Source: Pelagibacteraceae bacterium AG-337-I02
GTDB taxonomy: Bacteria > Pseudomonadota > Alphaproteobacteria > HIMB59 > GCA-002718135
DNA: 60,784 nucleotides
NCBI GenBank assembly: GCA_003282155.1
Contig: QBZY01000007.1
Location: 1 to 60,784 of the forward strand
Reading direction: 5' to 3'
A program made the translations under genes and the position numbers. Each line of letters opens with the position of its first letter. The first letter of the stretch is position 1. Below are positions 29,712-38,193 of this stretch, in pieces. Under the pieces are notes generated by a model. The model saw only the letters and a list, made by a program, of their open reading frames with translations, was not told the origin of the DNA and did no database searches.

Positions 29712-30686
29712 TTAAATCAGAACTTTTTCTATTTCTTCAATCACTCTAGAGACAGGTATTTTATTGATATTTTTTGAGTTAAAATCACTTGAGGATATAG
29801 AAAATAGATTTGGATTTTCAGGAGTAAATTTTGAAGAGTCTTTGGGACCAAAGAGTTTAATTAATGGGCAATGTCCAGTTGATAACATATGACTAACACC
29901 ACTATCGTTTGAAATAGCCAATTGTAAATATTTAGTTGTAGCCATAATAATTTCTATATTTTGATATCCAGTAATATGATCTTCAATAAATATTGAAGAT
30001 GGATAAAGATTTTTTAATTTTTCTTTTAAATATAATTCGTCAGGTCCAATAAAAAAAACTATGGTCTTATTATTTCCTTCAAGATAACTACATAACTCAA
30101 TATACTTCTCTAAAGACCAAATCTTATTTTTTTCACCAGCTCCAGGAGCAATACCTATATATCTTTTATTTTTTGGTAAAATATTACTTATTAATACCTC
30201 TAAATCCTTAGTAATGGGAATTTTAAAATCACTTCTATTGTTTTTAATAACTATTAAATCTAACAGATCTAAAATATAGTTTAAATAATATTTTCTTTTC
30301 TTAGTGTTTTTAATCTTGTTAGTAGAGAAGAAACCATTAGCTGATCCAGAAATAAAATTTTTATGCTTGATTCTTTTTAATGCTATAGTTCTTATTACTG
30401 ATTTTTGTGTATCTAAAATATAATCAAAAAAATTATTCTCTAAATTATATTTTTTAGATATTTTATTCCAAAAAAATGGACTAAGGTCTGATTGATCAAG
30501 AATCTCATCAATATAATTACTTGCAATGAATTTAAGAGTGCTTGAATAAACAGTTTTACCCTTATTAGTAAGCCAATATAATTTATAGTCTGGAAGTCTT
30601 GATTTAATTTCGTGAAGAAGTTGTAATTTTATTATTCCATCTCCAATTTTTTCACCATTTGAAAAAACTAAAATTTTTTTACCCAT
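29712..30686 (-). CDS. glycosyltransferase family 9 (heptosyltransferase-like)
   Basis: GT-B fold transferase of 324 residues, probably in lipopolysaccharide core assembly on the cytoplasmic face. KKILVFSNGEKIGDGIIKLQLL is the N-terminal family motif. RYIGIAPGAGEKNKIWSLEKYIEL and ISNDSGVSHMLSTGHCPLIKLFGPKDSSKF are the C-terminal nucleotide-sugar motifs. I use the ATG ending at 30686 (MGKKILVF), which places the family motif at the N-terminus; an in-frame ATG also lies at 30704. Acceptor and donor are not determined. Confidence 0.8.
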   Translation of the reverse strand: MGKKILVFSNGEKIGDGIIKLQLLHEIKSRLPDYKLYWLTNKGKTVYSSTLKFIASNYIDEILDQSDLSPFFWNKISKKYNLENNFFDYILDTQKSVIRTIALKRIKHKNFISGSANGFFSTNKIKNTKKRKYYLNYILDLLDLIVIKNNRSDFKIPITKDLEVLISNILPKNKRYIGIAPGAGEKNKIWSLEKYIELCSYLEGNNKTIVFFIGPDELYLKEKLKNLYPSSIFIEDHITGYQNIEIIMATTKYLQLAISNDSGVSHMLSTGHCPLIKLFGPKDSSKFTPENPNLFSISSSDFNSKNINKIPVSRVIEEIEKVLI

Positions 30687-30911
30687 TTTAAAATATTTTA
30701 ACACAAATTTTGTAAGAGTCTAATTGTGATGAATTGTAGGATTAAATAGCGTAAATAAAATAAAACATTTAGAGGGTAATAAAAGGTAATATTTACGGCC
30801 TTATTAACTAACCAAAAATTAACAAAACTTGACCTTTTCTCTAATAAAAACAGTGTTATTTATATTAGCAAACCAAAAGAGTCACCTTCAAAAAAAATGA
30901 GTAAAAAAAAG

Positions 30912-30987
<76 letters not shown>

Positions 30988-31038
30988 ACAAGACATCAGA
31001 TAAAGTATTTATAATTAAATTCAATTAAAATAGGAAAA

Positions 31039-31218
31039 TTAATCAGATTTTATTTGTAGCCCATGTTCATCAGTAAGCCATTTCATCAGATCAAGGCTAG
31101 CACATTTTTTTGAACAAAAAGGTATAAAAGGTTCCTTAGAAACCTTTTTACATGTTGGGCATTTAGATTTTTTTTTTAAAGAAATAATATTATTTTTTTT
31201 AGATTTTTTTATTTCCAT
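31039..31218 (-). CDS. yacG: DNA gyrase inhibitor / zinc-ribbon protein YacG
   Basis: Zinc-binding protein of 59 residues. Four cysteines Cys20, Cys23, Cys35 and Cys39 in KCPTCKK...[18 protein letters not shown] match the YacG (DUF329) pattern CPxC...FCSxxCxxxDLxxW. E. coli YacG binds gyrase and inhibits it. The start overlaps the infA stop by 10 bases, so it is coupled to infA. In many Alphaproteobacteria maf and a ribonuclease gene stand between infA and yacG; here they are absent. Confidence 0.88.
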   Translation of the reverse strand: MEIKKSKKNNIISLKKKSKCPTCKKVSKEPFIPFCSKKCASLDLMKWLTDEHGLQIKSD

Positions 31219-31427
31219 CTAAAAGTAATTCTACCTTTTGTTAAATCATAAGGTGTCATTTCTACTGTAACTTTATCACCGGCTAATACTCTGATTCTAT
31301 TTTTTCTCATTTTACCTGATGAGTGAGCTAGAATTTCATGATCATTTTCTAATTTTACTTTAAACATTGCATTTGGAAGAAGTTCTAAGACAACTCCTTG
31401 AAATTCAATCGATCCTTCTTTTGGCAT
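31209..31427 (-). CDS. infA: translation initiation factor IF-1
   Basis: OB-fold protein of 72 residues that binds the ribosomal A site during initiation. [24 protein letters not shown]...[24 protein letters not shown] is the full IF-1 sequence pattern. It lies 24 bases after hisD and overlaps yacG, in a conserved alphaproteobacterial neighbourhood. Confidence 0.97.
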   Translation of the reverse strand: MPKEGSIEFQGVVLELLPNAMFKVKLENDHEILAHSSGKMRKNRIRVLAGDKVTVEMTPYDLTKGRITFRWK

Positions 31428-31451
31428 ATTTTTATAAGCTTATAGTAAAAA

Positions 31452-32732
31452 TTATTTCTTTTGTCTAATTTTAACCGACAATTTATGTCCACTTAGACCT
31501 TCAAGTCCAGACATTTTTTGAGCATCTTCAGAAAGAATATTATAAGATTTTTGATTCATCTCAACAATAGAGCTTCTCTTCATAAAATCTAAAACACCTA
31601 ACCCTGATGAAAATTTTGCAGCACCTGATGTTGGCAATACATGATTGGTTCCTACAATATAATCACCAAAAGCCTCTACTGAATACTCACCTAAAAAAAT
31701 ACCACCTGCATTATTTATCTTTGGTAATAATTTTTTATAATTAGATATGTGTAAGTGTAAATGTTCTGGTGCAATAAAATTTATAATTTCTGTAGCAAGT
31801 TCTATATTGTCAACCAAAACGATGATGCCATTATTTTTAAAACTTTTCTCAACTATTTTCTTTTTTGGTAAATCTTTCTTAATTTTTTTAATTGAATTTA
31901 AGACTTTAGTTGCAAAATTTTTATCGTCTATAATTAAAATTGACTGTGCATTTTCATCATGTTCTGCTTGAGCTATTAAGTCAGAAGCTACCCAATCTGG
32001 ATTATTTTTATTATTAGCAACAACAATTATTTCTGATGGACCTGCAAGTAAATCTATTCCTATTTTTCCATATAATTGCTTTTTAGCTTCTGCTACATAA
32101 GCATTGCCAGGGCCAAAAATTTTGTTAACTGGTTTAATTGATTGAGTACCAAATGTTAGTGCACTAATAGCTTGAGCACCTCCTATAAAGTATGTTTCTT
32201 TAATACCTAATTCTTTTATTAATTTTATAAAATAAGGATTAATTGATTTAGTAGGTGGAGTTATACAAACAATTCTTTTAACCCCAGCTATTATTGCTGG
32301 TACTGCATTCATAATTAAAGAAGAAGGATAAAAAGCCTTTCCCCCAGGTACATACAAACCTACTGAGTCAATAGGCTTCCATACAGATTTCAATGTCGCA
32401 CTATTATTATTAAAAATTATATTTTTAGGTAATTGTTTTTTGTGAAATGATGAAATATTTTTTATAGCTTTTTTAAAACTATTAAATATTTGAGGCTCAA
32501 CTTTAGATTGTATTTTTATTTTAGATAAATCTAAACTAAGATCATTTTTACTAATTTTAACTCTATCAAATTTTGCAGCGTATTTAATTAGAGATTTATC
32601 ACCATTTTTTTTGACATTATTAATAATTTTTTTTACATCAATTTGAATTGATTTACTTGATAATGAATTTCTTTTTTCAATTATTGTTTGTAGTTGTTTA
32701 TAAAAATTTTTGTTAAATTTTATTATTTTCAT
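31452..32732 (-). CDS. hisD: histidinol dehydrogenase
   Basis: Catalyses the last two oxidations of histidine synthesis, histidinol to histidine, with NAD and zinc; 426 residues. The signature IDLLAGPSEIIVVANNKNNPDWVASDLIAQAEHDENAQSI begins about residue 225. Zinc and catalytic residues are expected in AQAEHDE, FIAPEHLHL, GTNHVLPT and the C-terminal LSGHKLS, all present. It overlaps hisG by 4 bases (ATGA). Confidence 0.97.
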   Translation of the reverse strand: MKIIKFNKNFYKQLQTIIEKRNSLSSKSIQIDVKKIINNVKKNGDKSLIKYAAKFDRVKISKNDLSLDLSKIKIQSKVEPQIFNSFKKAIKNISSFHKKQLPKNIIFNNNSATLKSVWKPIDSVGLYVPGGKAFYPSSLIMNAVPAIIAGVKRIVCITPPTKSINPYFIKLIKELGIKETYFIGGAQAISALTFGTQSIKPVNKIFGPGNAYVAEAKKQLYGKIGIDLLAGPSEIIVVANNKNNPDWVASDLIAQAEHDENAQSILIIDDKNFATKVLNSIKKIKKDLPKKKIVEKSFKNNGIIVLVDNIELATEIINFIAPEHLHLHISNYKKLLPKINNAGGIFLGEYSVEAFGDYIVGTNHVLPTSGAAKFSSGLGVLDFMKRSSIVEMNQKSYNILSEDAQKMSGLEGLSGHKLSVKIRQKK

Positions 32733-33376
32733 TTTACAAAAGTACCTATTTCAGAAATAATTTTAGAAACCTCATTCATATTTGTCTTATATGCAGATCT
32801 ATTGACAATTAATTTAGATTGAATTTTCATTATTTCTTCAATTTCTGTCAAACCATTTTCCCTTAATGTTTTTCCAGTAGAAACCAAATCTACTATTCTT
32901 CTACACATATTTAAAGAAGGTGCCAATTCCATCGATCCACTTAGTTTTATAATTTCAACTTGGATGCCCTTATTATAAAAAAAATTTTTAGTAATATTTG
33001 GATATTTAGTAGCAATTCTTATGTTACTCCAGGTTTGTGGATCCTCTTTTTTTAGTAGTGATTTTAAAGCTGCTACAGAAATACGGCAATGACCAATATT
33101 TAAATCTAAAGGAGCATATATTTCTGAATAATCAAATTCATTAATTACATCTTCACCTGCAATACCTATTTGAGCTGCTCCAAATGCAACAAAAGTACAA
33201 GCATCAAAAGCTCTAACTTTGATATATTCAATACTCCTTTTTTTGGATTTAAAAGTTAATTTTCTAGTATCTTTATCAAATAGCAAAGGGTCAGGAGCAA
33301 AACTTGTTTTCAGTAACAAGTTTTTACATTCTTTAGTAATTCTTCCTCTAGGAACTGCAATGACTATTTTGCTCAT
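32729..33376 (-). CDS. hisG: ATP phosphoribosyltransferase, short form
   Basis: First step of histidine synthesis, joining ATP and PRPP. At 215 residues it is the short form (HisG_S), lacking the C-terminal regulatory ACT-like domain. IVIAVPRGRITKEC opens the protein and EIIKLSGSMELAPSLNMCRRIVDLVSTGKTLRENGL is the PRPP-binding and family signature. The short form normally needs HisZ as regulatory partner; none is in this window. Coupled to hisD, 47 bases after murA. Confidence 0.95.
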   Translation of the reverse strand: MSKIVIAVPRGRITKECKNLLLKTSFAPDPLLFDKDTRKLTFKSKKRSIEYIKVRAFDACTFVAFGAAQIGIAGEDVINEFDYSEIYAPLDLNIGHCRISVAALKSLLKKEDPQTWSNIRIATKYPNITKNFFYNKGIQVEIIKLSGSMELAPSLNMCRRIVDLVSTGKTLRENGLTEIEEIMKIQSKLIVNRSAYKTNMNEVSKIISEIGTFVK

Positions 33377-33423
33377 AAATTGCGGACTTTTTATATTGTC
33401 ATCAAAGAAAACACTAGAAAAAG

Positions 33424-34680
33424 TTAATTTTTCTGTCTTTTTATTTTAGCTCCCAAACTTCCTAATGTTTTTTCTATATTTTCATACCCCCTATCAAGGT
33501 GATAAACACGATTCAATACTGTTTGGCCATTTGCATTCATAGCAGCTAGCACTAAACTAATACTAGCTCGTAAATCACTAGCCATTACCTGCGCCCCTTT
33601 AAATGTTTGATTGCCTATAATTGTAGCAGTATCTTTTTCTACCGTAATATTTGCTCCTAATCTATTTAATTCAGGAACATGCATAAATCTATTTTCAAAA
33701 ATTGTTTCTTTAATTTTTGACTTCCCGTCTGAGAGACACATAAGTGACATTAATTGAGCTTGTAAATCGGTGGGGAAACCAGGATAAGGACTAGTTGAGA
33801 GACTGGTAGATTTTAGTTTTGATCCTTTAAAAACTTTTATCGAATTTTTTTTTACTTTTAATTTTGCACCCATTTTTTTTAAAATATTAATTAAAGATTT
33901 CAAATAAACGGTATTAAAGTTTTTGATTTCTAAACTTGAATTTAACATCAAGGCTGCAATGATATATGTGCCAGCTACAATTCTATCGGAAATTACCTGA
34001 TGCTCTACTTTTTTTAAATTTGTAACTCCTTGGACAAGAATGGTTTTTGTTCCTTGACCTTCTATTTTTGCACCCATTTTTATAAGACAATTTGATAAAT
34101 CTTCTATTTCTGGTTCTCTTGCAGCATTTACAATTTTAGTTTCACCTTTTGCTAACACTGAGGCCATTAGTATATTTTCAGTAGCACCTACACTTGGAAA
34201 AGGAAATTTAATTTTATTACCAATCAATTGTGATTTAACAGATCCAACAACAAAACCATTTTGAATATCAAAATTAGCACCAAGTTTTGATAAACCTGTA
34301 AGATGTATATCTATTGGTCTAGTTCCAATTGCACAACCTCCTGGTAAAGATATTCTAGCCTCACCAAATCGAGAGAGTAAAGGTCCTAGAATTAAAATAG
34401 ACGCTCTCATTTTTCTTACAACATCATAATCTGCTGATATATTTTTAATTTTTGAAGGATTTATTTTTACTTTATCTTTTTTATATTCAATTTTAATACC
34501 ATAGTTTTTTAATAATTTTATTAAATTTAAAACATCAACAACATTAGGTACGTTTGAAAGTTTTAAAATCTTGTCAGATAAAAGAGATGATACTATTATA
34601 GGCAGTGCAGCATTTTTTGAACCATGAACATTAACTGAGCCTGAAATTTTAGAACCTCCCTTAATTATTAATTTATCCAT
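33424..34680 (-). CDS. murA: UDP-N-acetylglucosamine 1-carboxyvinyltransferase
   Basis: First committed step of peptidoglycan synthesis, transferring enolpyruvate to UDP-GlcNAc; 418 residues in the cytoplasm. Lys22 in GSKNAALPI and the catalytic Cys116 in SLPGGCAIGTRPIDIHL are present, so it should be sensitive to fosfomycin. Two inside-out alpha/beta domains of normal length. The start overlaps a small basic-protein gene by 8 bases. Confidence 0.97.
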   Translation of the reverse strand: MDKLIIKGGSKISGSVNVHGSKNAALPIIVSSLLSDKILKLSNVPNVVDVLNLIKLLKNYGIKIEYKKDKVKINPSKIKNISADYDVVRKMRASILILGPLLSRFGEARISLPGGCAIGTRPIDIHLTGLSKLGANFDIQNGFVVGSVKSQLIGNKIKFPFPSVGATENILMASVLAKGETKIVNAAREPEIEDLSNCLIKMGAKIEGQGTKTILVQGVTNLKKVEHQVISDRIVAGTYIIAALMLNSSLEIKNFNTVYLKSLINILKKMGAKLKVKKNSIKVFKGSKLKSTSLSTSPYPGFPTDLQAQLMSLMCLSDGKSKIKETIFENRFMHVPELNRLGANITVEKDTATIIGNQTFKGAQVMASDLRASISLVLAAMNANGQTVLNRVYHLDRGYENIEKTLGSLGAKIKRQKN

Positions 34681-34822
34681 TTTTATTAATAGCTTTTTTT
34701 CTTTTTAAAATATTTGATTTCAGTTTTTTTTCTAACCTTTTTAGTCTTGTTAAACGGGAATCTTTTTTGGAGTCATCTTTTCGATAATTTATTTTTTTTT
34801 CTTTATTTAATTTTTCTGTCAC
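34673..34822 (-). CDS. small basic lysine-rich protein upstream of murA
   Basis: Predicted 49-residue protein starting with GTG: MTEKLNKEKKINYRKDDSKK, then a segment RLTRLKRLEKKLKSNILKRK that can form a basic amphipathic helix. I do not know a function. Its support is the 8-base overlap with murA and the resemblance to small Arg/Lys-rich proteins found near murA in other Alphaproteobacteria (RL..AL..NL.RRK-like ends, from memory). It lacks a clear Shine-Dalgarno. Confidence 0.5.
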   Translation of the reverse strand: MTEKLNKEKKINYRKDDSKKDSRLTRLKRLEKKLKSNILKRKKAINKNG

Positions 34823-34831
34823 AAATAAGAT

Positions 34832-34978
34832 TTATCTTTTACTTTTTTTGTTTAAAGCATTTTTAGAACATTTCTTAGAACAATATAAAACATTTTCCCA
34901 ATCTCTTTCCCATTTTTTTCTCCAAGTGAATGGTTTATTGCAAACTATACAAATTTTAGATGGTAAATTTTTCTTCAA
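34832..34978 (-). CDS. DUF2256-like zinc-finger protein
   Basis: Predicted 48-residue protein: [20 protein letters not shown] then [18 protein letters not shown]. The pattern CxxC...FxWRKKWxxxW..V.YCSxxC is that of the small DUF2256 family, with four zinc-ligand cysteines. The start is TTG at 34978, since a stop codon lies two codons upstream. Function unknown. It lies 3 bases after the manganese transporter gene and 9 before the small basic protein, so it may be cotranscribed with either. Confidence 0.72.
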   Translation of the reverse strand: MKKNLPSKICIVCNKPFTWRKKWERDWENVLYCSKKCSKNALNKKSKR

Positions 34979-34981
34979 TTT

Positions 34982-36133
34982 TTACTCGAATAGATAAAAA
35001 TATCCGTAGGCGACAACTAATGCAGGTATTGCACTGTAAAGAGTCGCTAAAATTGCAGCTTTTGGTGCAAGAGCTATTGCAGGAAATAAGGCATCACCAT
35101 CATTTGAAATCGCATTTCCTAGCTCCGCGGAAAGAGGGATATAGCCATTTAAATAAAAAGTTGCTACGACAACTTGTGGTCCACAACCAGGTAAGAAACC
35201 AAAAAGGATTGCTACTAAAGGAACAAATGGAAGCCATAAATCAAAAAATATTTTTAAATCCAAGCTTGTAAAATACATAAAAATTTCAAAGACAAGAAAT
35301 CCACTAATTACCCAGGTAGTCACAAAATTGGTTGTGTCTACTACTCTTGATAAAAATCCTCTACTCTTATCAGTTGAGCATTGAAAATCACTTAAAGGAT
35401 TTAATGACCACATGAATATTGAAAGTATTGCTCCAGCAGATGCAATGAAAACTAAAAATGTATTATAAGAAGCAGATTCAAATTCAATTTGAAATGCTAC
35501 TAACATGCCTAAAACAAAACCAGGAATAAATAAAAAAAGCCAAAAAAAATTGAAATTCGATACAAATGTTTTATTTATTTTTTCAAATTCAACTTTAATT
35601 TTTGTTTCAGCTGACATAAAATTTGTGCCATGGATAAAATCTATTATATAACCAGATATTGATCCAACAATAATTCCAATACCAAATATTAAAAGTCCAG
35701 TTGTGGGCTCAATAGCAAGTATTAAAAAAGCTGCATCTCCCATTGTTGCTGTGAGTACAGCAACCAAAGAACCGAAGGATATACGACCTTGAATATATTG
35801 AGTAACAACTATTATTGCTCCCCCACATCCTGGTATTGCGCCTAAGAATGCTGCTATACCAACGTGGAGCTTTTGGGTTTTAGATAGAAAAGTCTTTACA
35901 TCAAATTTAGATAGACTATCGAGGCCAATGAAGACAAAAAGAGTAAATCCAACAAAAACAGATACTTGGATATAGGCATCAATCATTGATGCTCGTATAA
36001 CTTCCCCGAATTCTCCACTTTGAAAAACAAGAGAAAGAAGTAAAAGGCCAAAAAATGATTTTTTTAATAACCTTCCATCATTCTCAAGAATGATTTTGGT
36101 TTTTTCATTAATAGCATTAATTAACGCATTCAT
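34982..36133 (-). CDS. putative manganese transporter (10-TM, PF11449/ArsP_2 type)
   Basis: Integral membrane protein of 383 residues with about ten helices in two halves. Each half carries a glycine-cysteine loop, GAIPGCGGAIIVVTQY and GFLPGCGPQVVVATFY, the mark of the putative 10-TM metal exporter/manganese transporter family. The facing mntR gene and the MntR box in the 65-base spacer support a role in manganese. Direction of transport is not decided by the sequence; the family has been described both as putative heavy-metal exporter and as putative manganese transporter. Confidence 0.82.
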   Translation of the reverse strand: MNALINAINEKTKIILENDGRLLKKSFFGLLLLSLVFQSGEFGEVIRASMIDAYIQVSVFVGFTLFVFIGLDSLSKFDVKTFLSKTQKLHVGIAAFLGAIPGCGGAIIVVTQYIQGRISFGSLVAVLTATMGDAAFLILAIEPTTGLLIFGIGIIVGSISGYIIDFIHGTNFMSAETKIKVEFEKINKTFVSNFNFFWLFLFIPGFVLGMLVAFQIEFESASYNTFLVFIASAGAILSIFMWSLNPLSDFQCSTDKSRGFLSRVVDTTNFVTTWVISGFLVFEIFMYFTSLDLKIFFDLWLPFVPLVAILFGFLPGCGPQVVVATFYLNGYIPLSAELGNAISNDGDALFPAIALAPKAAILATLYSAIPALVVAYGYFYLFE

Positions 36134-36154
36134 TAAATGTGTATATAGCTAATA

Positions 36155-36174
36155 AATATAGCTATGGCTATATT
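36155..36174. promoter_or_regulatory. MntR operator (MntR box)
   Basis: AATATAGC TATG GCTATATT is a perfect 8-bp inverted repeat with a 4-base centre. It differs little from the known E. coli MntR box (AACATAGC-N4-GCTATGTT). It stands in the divergent spacer between the manganese transporter and mntR, 22 bases from the transporter start and 25 from the mntR start, so one dimer could control both. A further half-site-like TATATAGC lies just upstream at 36142-36149. Confidence 0.8.
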
Positions 36175-36198
36175 TTCTATTAAATTTTATCAATTTTT

Positions 36199-36603
36199 AT
36201 GTTAAAAATAATAATGTCTTTCAGGAAAGTAAGAAATGCTCATAGAACAGAAAATACAGAAGATTATTTAGAACTCGTTGCAGAGCTCTTGAATTCAAAA
36301 GGTGAGGCCCGTATCGTTGATATTGCTGAAAACTTAGGTATAGCTCAAGCTACAGCCAATAAAACAATACAAAGATTACATTCCCAGGGTTATATAAAAA
36401 GAGAACCTTATCGTTCTATTTTTTTAACTTATAAAGGTCAAAAAATAGCAAGTGAATCAAAAAAGAGGCATAATATAGTTTATAATTTTTTACGAAATCT
36501 TGGATTAGATAAGAATACAGCTTCTGAAGATGCAGAAGGAATAGAACATCATGTTAGTGAGAAGACACTCAAAAAAATGGATAATTTTAACTCAAAGAAA
36601 TAA
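36199..36603 (+). CDS. mntR: manganese-responsive transcriptional regulator MntR
   Basis: DtxR/MntR-family repressor of 134 residues. The winged helix is DIAENLGIAQATANKTIQRLHSQGYIKREPYRSIFLTYKG. The dimerisation and metal domain follows with ESKKRHNIVYNFL and AEGIEHHVSEKTLKK, whose Glu and His residues match the Mn(II) ligands of MntR. It lacks an SH3-like third domain, as MntR does. An internal ATG at 36214 (MSFRKVRNAHRTEN) is an equally good start. Divergent from the transporter with an MntR box between. Confidence 0.93.
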   Translation: MLKIIMSFRKVRNAHRTENTEDYLELVAELLNSKGEARIVDIAENLGIAQATANKTIQRLHSQGYIKREPYRSIFLTYKGQKIASESKKRHNIVYNFLRNLGLDKNTASEDAEGIEHHVSEKTLKKMDNFNSKK

Positions 36604-36642
36604 TTTTAATTTATAGCCAAATCAAATTTAACTAGTGTATAA

Positions 36643-36675
36643 AAAAGAAGGGACACGGCGAATATCCCTTCTTTT
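36643..36675. terminator. bidirectional terminator between mntR and methyltransferase gene
   Basis: AAAAGAAGGGA (36643-36653) pairs with TCCCTTCTTTT (36665-36675), an 11-bp stem with an 11-base loop. A-rich and T-rich flanks suit termination from either strand. It lies between convergent genes, 39 bases after mntR. A second weak hairpin (GGTTTA/TAAACC, 36683-36705) follows. The rest of this 163-base spacer shows no gene. Confidence 0.75.
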
Positions 36676-36766
36676 CATTCTTGGTTTATGGATAGAAAAT
36701 AAACCTAATTTATAAATACCCGATTCTCTGTTTCGGCTCAAATTTTTAATTGATTAGCTTTAATTT

Positions 36767-37390
36767 TTAATATTTTTGTAACAAAACAATTTTGATTTTT
36801 ATTTTGTTTTTAAAATCATTATTCAAAGGTAAATAATTTAAAGGTCTAGAAATTTTAATAATTTTCAATGTTTTTTGATGTTTTTTCAAAATTCTTAAAA
36901 AATCCTGTTGCTTCCATAAATCAGTTCTATGTGTAAATATTACAAAACCTTTTTCTTTTATATTTTTATTAATATTAGCAAAAAGTTTGTCAAAGTTTTT
37001 ACAATAAGTCATAGAACCAATCAGAGAAATAAGATCAAATTTTAATTTATAATGATGTAATTGTTCAAAGTTTTTTATTTGTAATTTTTTATAAATTTTT
37101 TTGCCTGATGTAATTTTTAAACTTTTTTTGGAAATATCAGAGCCAAAGATTTGGCTTTTTGGATAAATTTTTTTTAACTCAGTACCAAATAAACCAGTAC
37201 CACATGCTAAATCTAAAATTTTTTGTGGACTAATATTAATTGTTTTTTGTAGAAATTTAATACTTTTTTTAGGAGCTTGATAATTCCATAACTTAAGTGT
37301 TGCATCATATTTTTCTGACCAATTGTCATAGTATTTTCTTGTTTTATTTATACTTCCAACACCTGAAACTAGAGATTTAAAATTATTCAT
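36767..37390 (-). CDS. class I SAM-dependent methyltransferase
   Basis: Methyltransferase of 207 residues. ILDLACGTGLFGTELKKIYP is motif I (SAM binding) around residues 58-77 and IFGSDISKKSLKI is motif II. FDLISLIGSMTYCKNF corresponds to motif IV. The C-terminus is lysine-rich with no second domain. Substrate unknown; the TPR-fused relatives act on small molecules. It overlaps the nitrilase gene by 8 bases and is the last gene of the long minus-strand series. Confidence 0.82.
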   Translation of the reverse strand: MNNFKSLVSGVGSINKTRKYYDNWSEKYDATLKLWNYQAPKKSIKFLQKTINISPQKILDLACGTGLFGTELKKIYPKSQIFGSDISKKSLKITSGKKIYKKLQIKNFEQLHHYKLKFDLISLIGSMTYCKNFDKLFANINKNIKEKGFVIFTHRTDLWKQQDFLRILKKHQKTLKIIKISRPLNYLPLNNDFKNKIKIKIVLLQKY

Positions 37391-38189
37391 ATTGAAGTGA
37401 AGGAATTTTTTTTCTAATTTTTTTTACCTCCATAATTTTTATAGTTGAGTTAAGAATGGAAGGTTTATTACTAGTGCTATTTACGATCTTCCCCCATGGA
37501 TCAACTAACATAGAATATCCATAAGTTTTTCTTTTCATATGATGATTACCACACATACCTGTTGCAACAATAAATACATTATTTTCTATCGCTCTTGACC
37601 GATTCAAAATTTCCCAGTGGTCTTTTCCTGTAGGTCTTGTAAAGGCAGCTGGAACTAAAACAATTGAACAATCTTTTTTAGCAAGCTTCCTGTATAAAGA
37701 AGGAAATCGTAAATCATAACAAATTGTCATTCCTAATTTAATATTATTAATTTTTGTATATGTTATTTTATTACCAGCTTGAAACAAAGATGACTCTTGA
37801 TGTGTTTCTTTGTTATTAATTTGAACATCAAACATATGAATTTTATCATATGTTTTTTTGATTATTCCATGATAATCAATAAAAAAAGATCTATTGACGA
37901 GTTTAGATTGATTTTTTACTTTTAAAAGCAAAGAGCCAAGATTTATATTAACCTTATTTTTCTTTGCAAATTTTTTTGCCATTTTTAAAACTGGGCATGT
38001 ATTTTGATATGGTGCATTTTTTTTTAAATAATTTTTATCATTGGTAATGATGTTTGAACATTCTGGTGTGCAAATTAAATGAGGTTTAGATTTTAATGCT
38101 TTATTAAAATTTTTCTCAAGAAATTTAGAATTCAAATTAGGTATTTGACTTGCAGTAAATTGAACTTGAGAAATTTTTAAATTATTCAT
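37383..38189 (-). CDS. carbon-nitrogen hydrolase (nitrilase superfamily, Nit1/Nit2-like)
   Basis: Amidase of 268 residues with the Glu43-Lys116-Cys157 catalytic triad, in TPECSNI, YDKIHMFDV and TICYDLRFPSLYR. The latter sequence and VPAAFTRPTGKDHWEILNRSRAIENNVFIVATG are typical of the Nit subgroup that hydrolyses deaminated glutathione or omega-amides. It follows the MFS gene by 4 bases. In many Alphaproteobacteria a Nit gene sits with housekeeping genes, so it may predate the adjacent accessory genes. Confidence 0.88.
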   Translation of the reverse strand: MNNLKISQVQFTASQIPNLNSKFLEKNFNKALKSKPHLICTPECSNIITNDKNYLKKNAPYQNTCPVLKMAKKFAKKNKVNINLGSLLLKVKNQSKLVNRSFFIDYHGIIKKTYDKIHMFDVQINNKETHQESSLFQAGNKITYTKINNIKLGMTICYDLRFPSLYRKLAKKDCSIVLVPAAFTRPTGKDHWEILNRSRAIENNVFIVATGMCGNHHMKRKTYGYSMLVDPWGKIVNSTSNKPSILNSTIKIMEVKKIRKKIPSLQYE

Positions 38190-38193
38190 TAAT

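Noticed and set aside
30705..30911. Possible gene or riboswitch in the spacer between the GT9 gene and tRNA-Phe
   Set aside because: No frame with protein-like composition and no recognisable conserved RNA core; only AT-rich sequence with a stray TTGACC.
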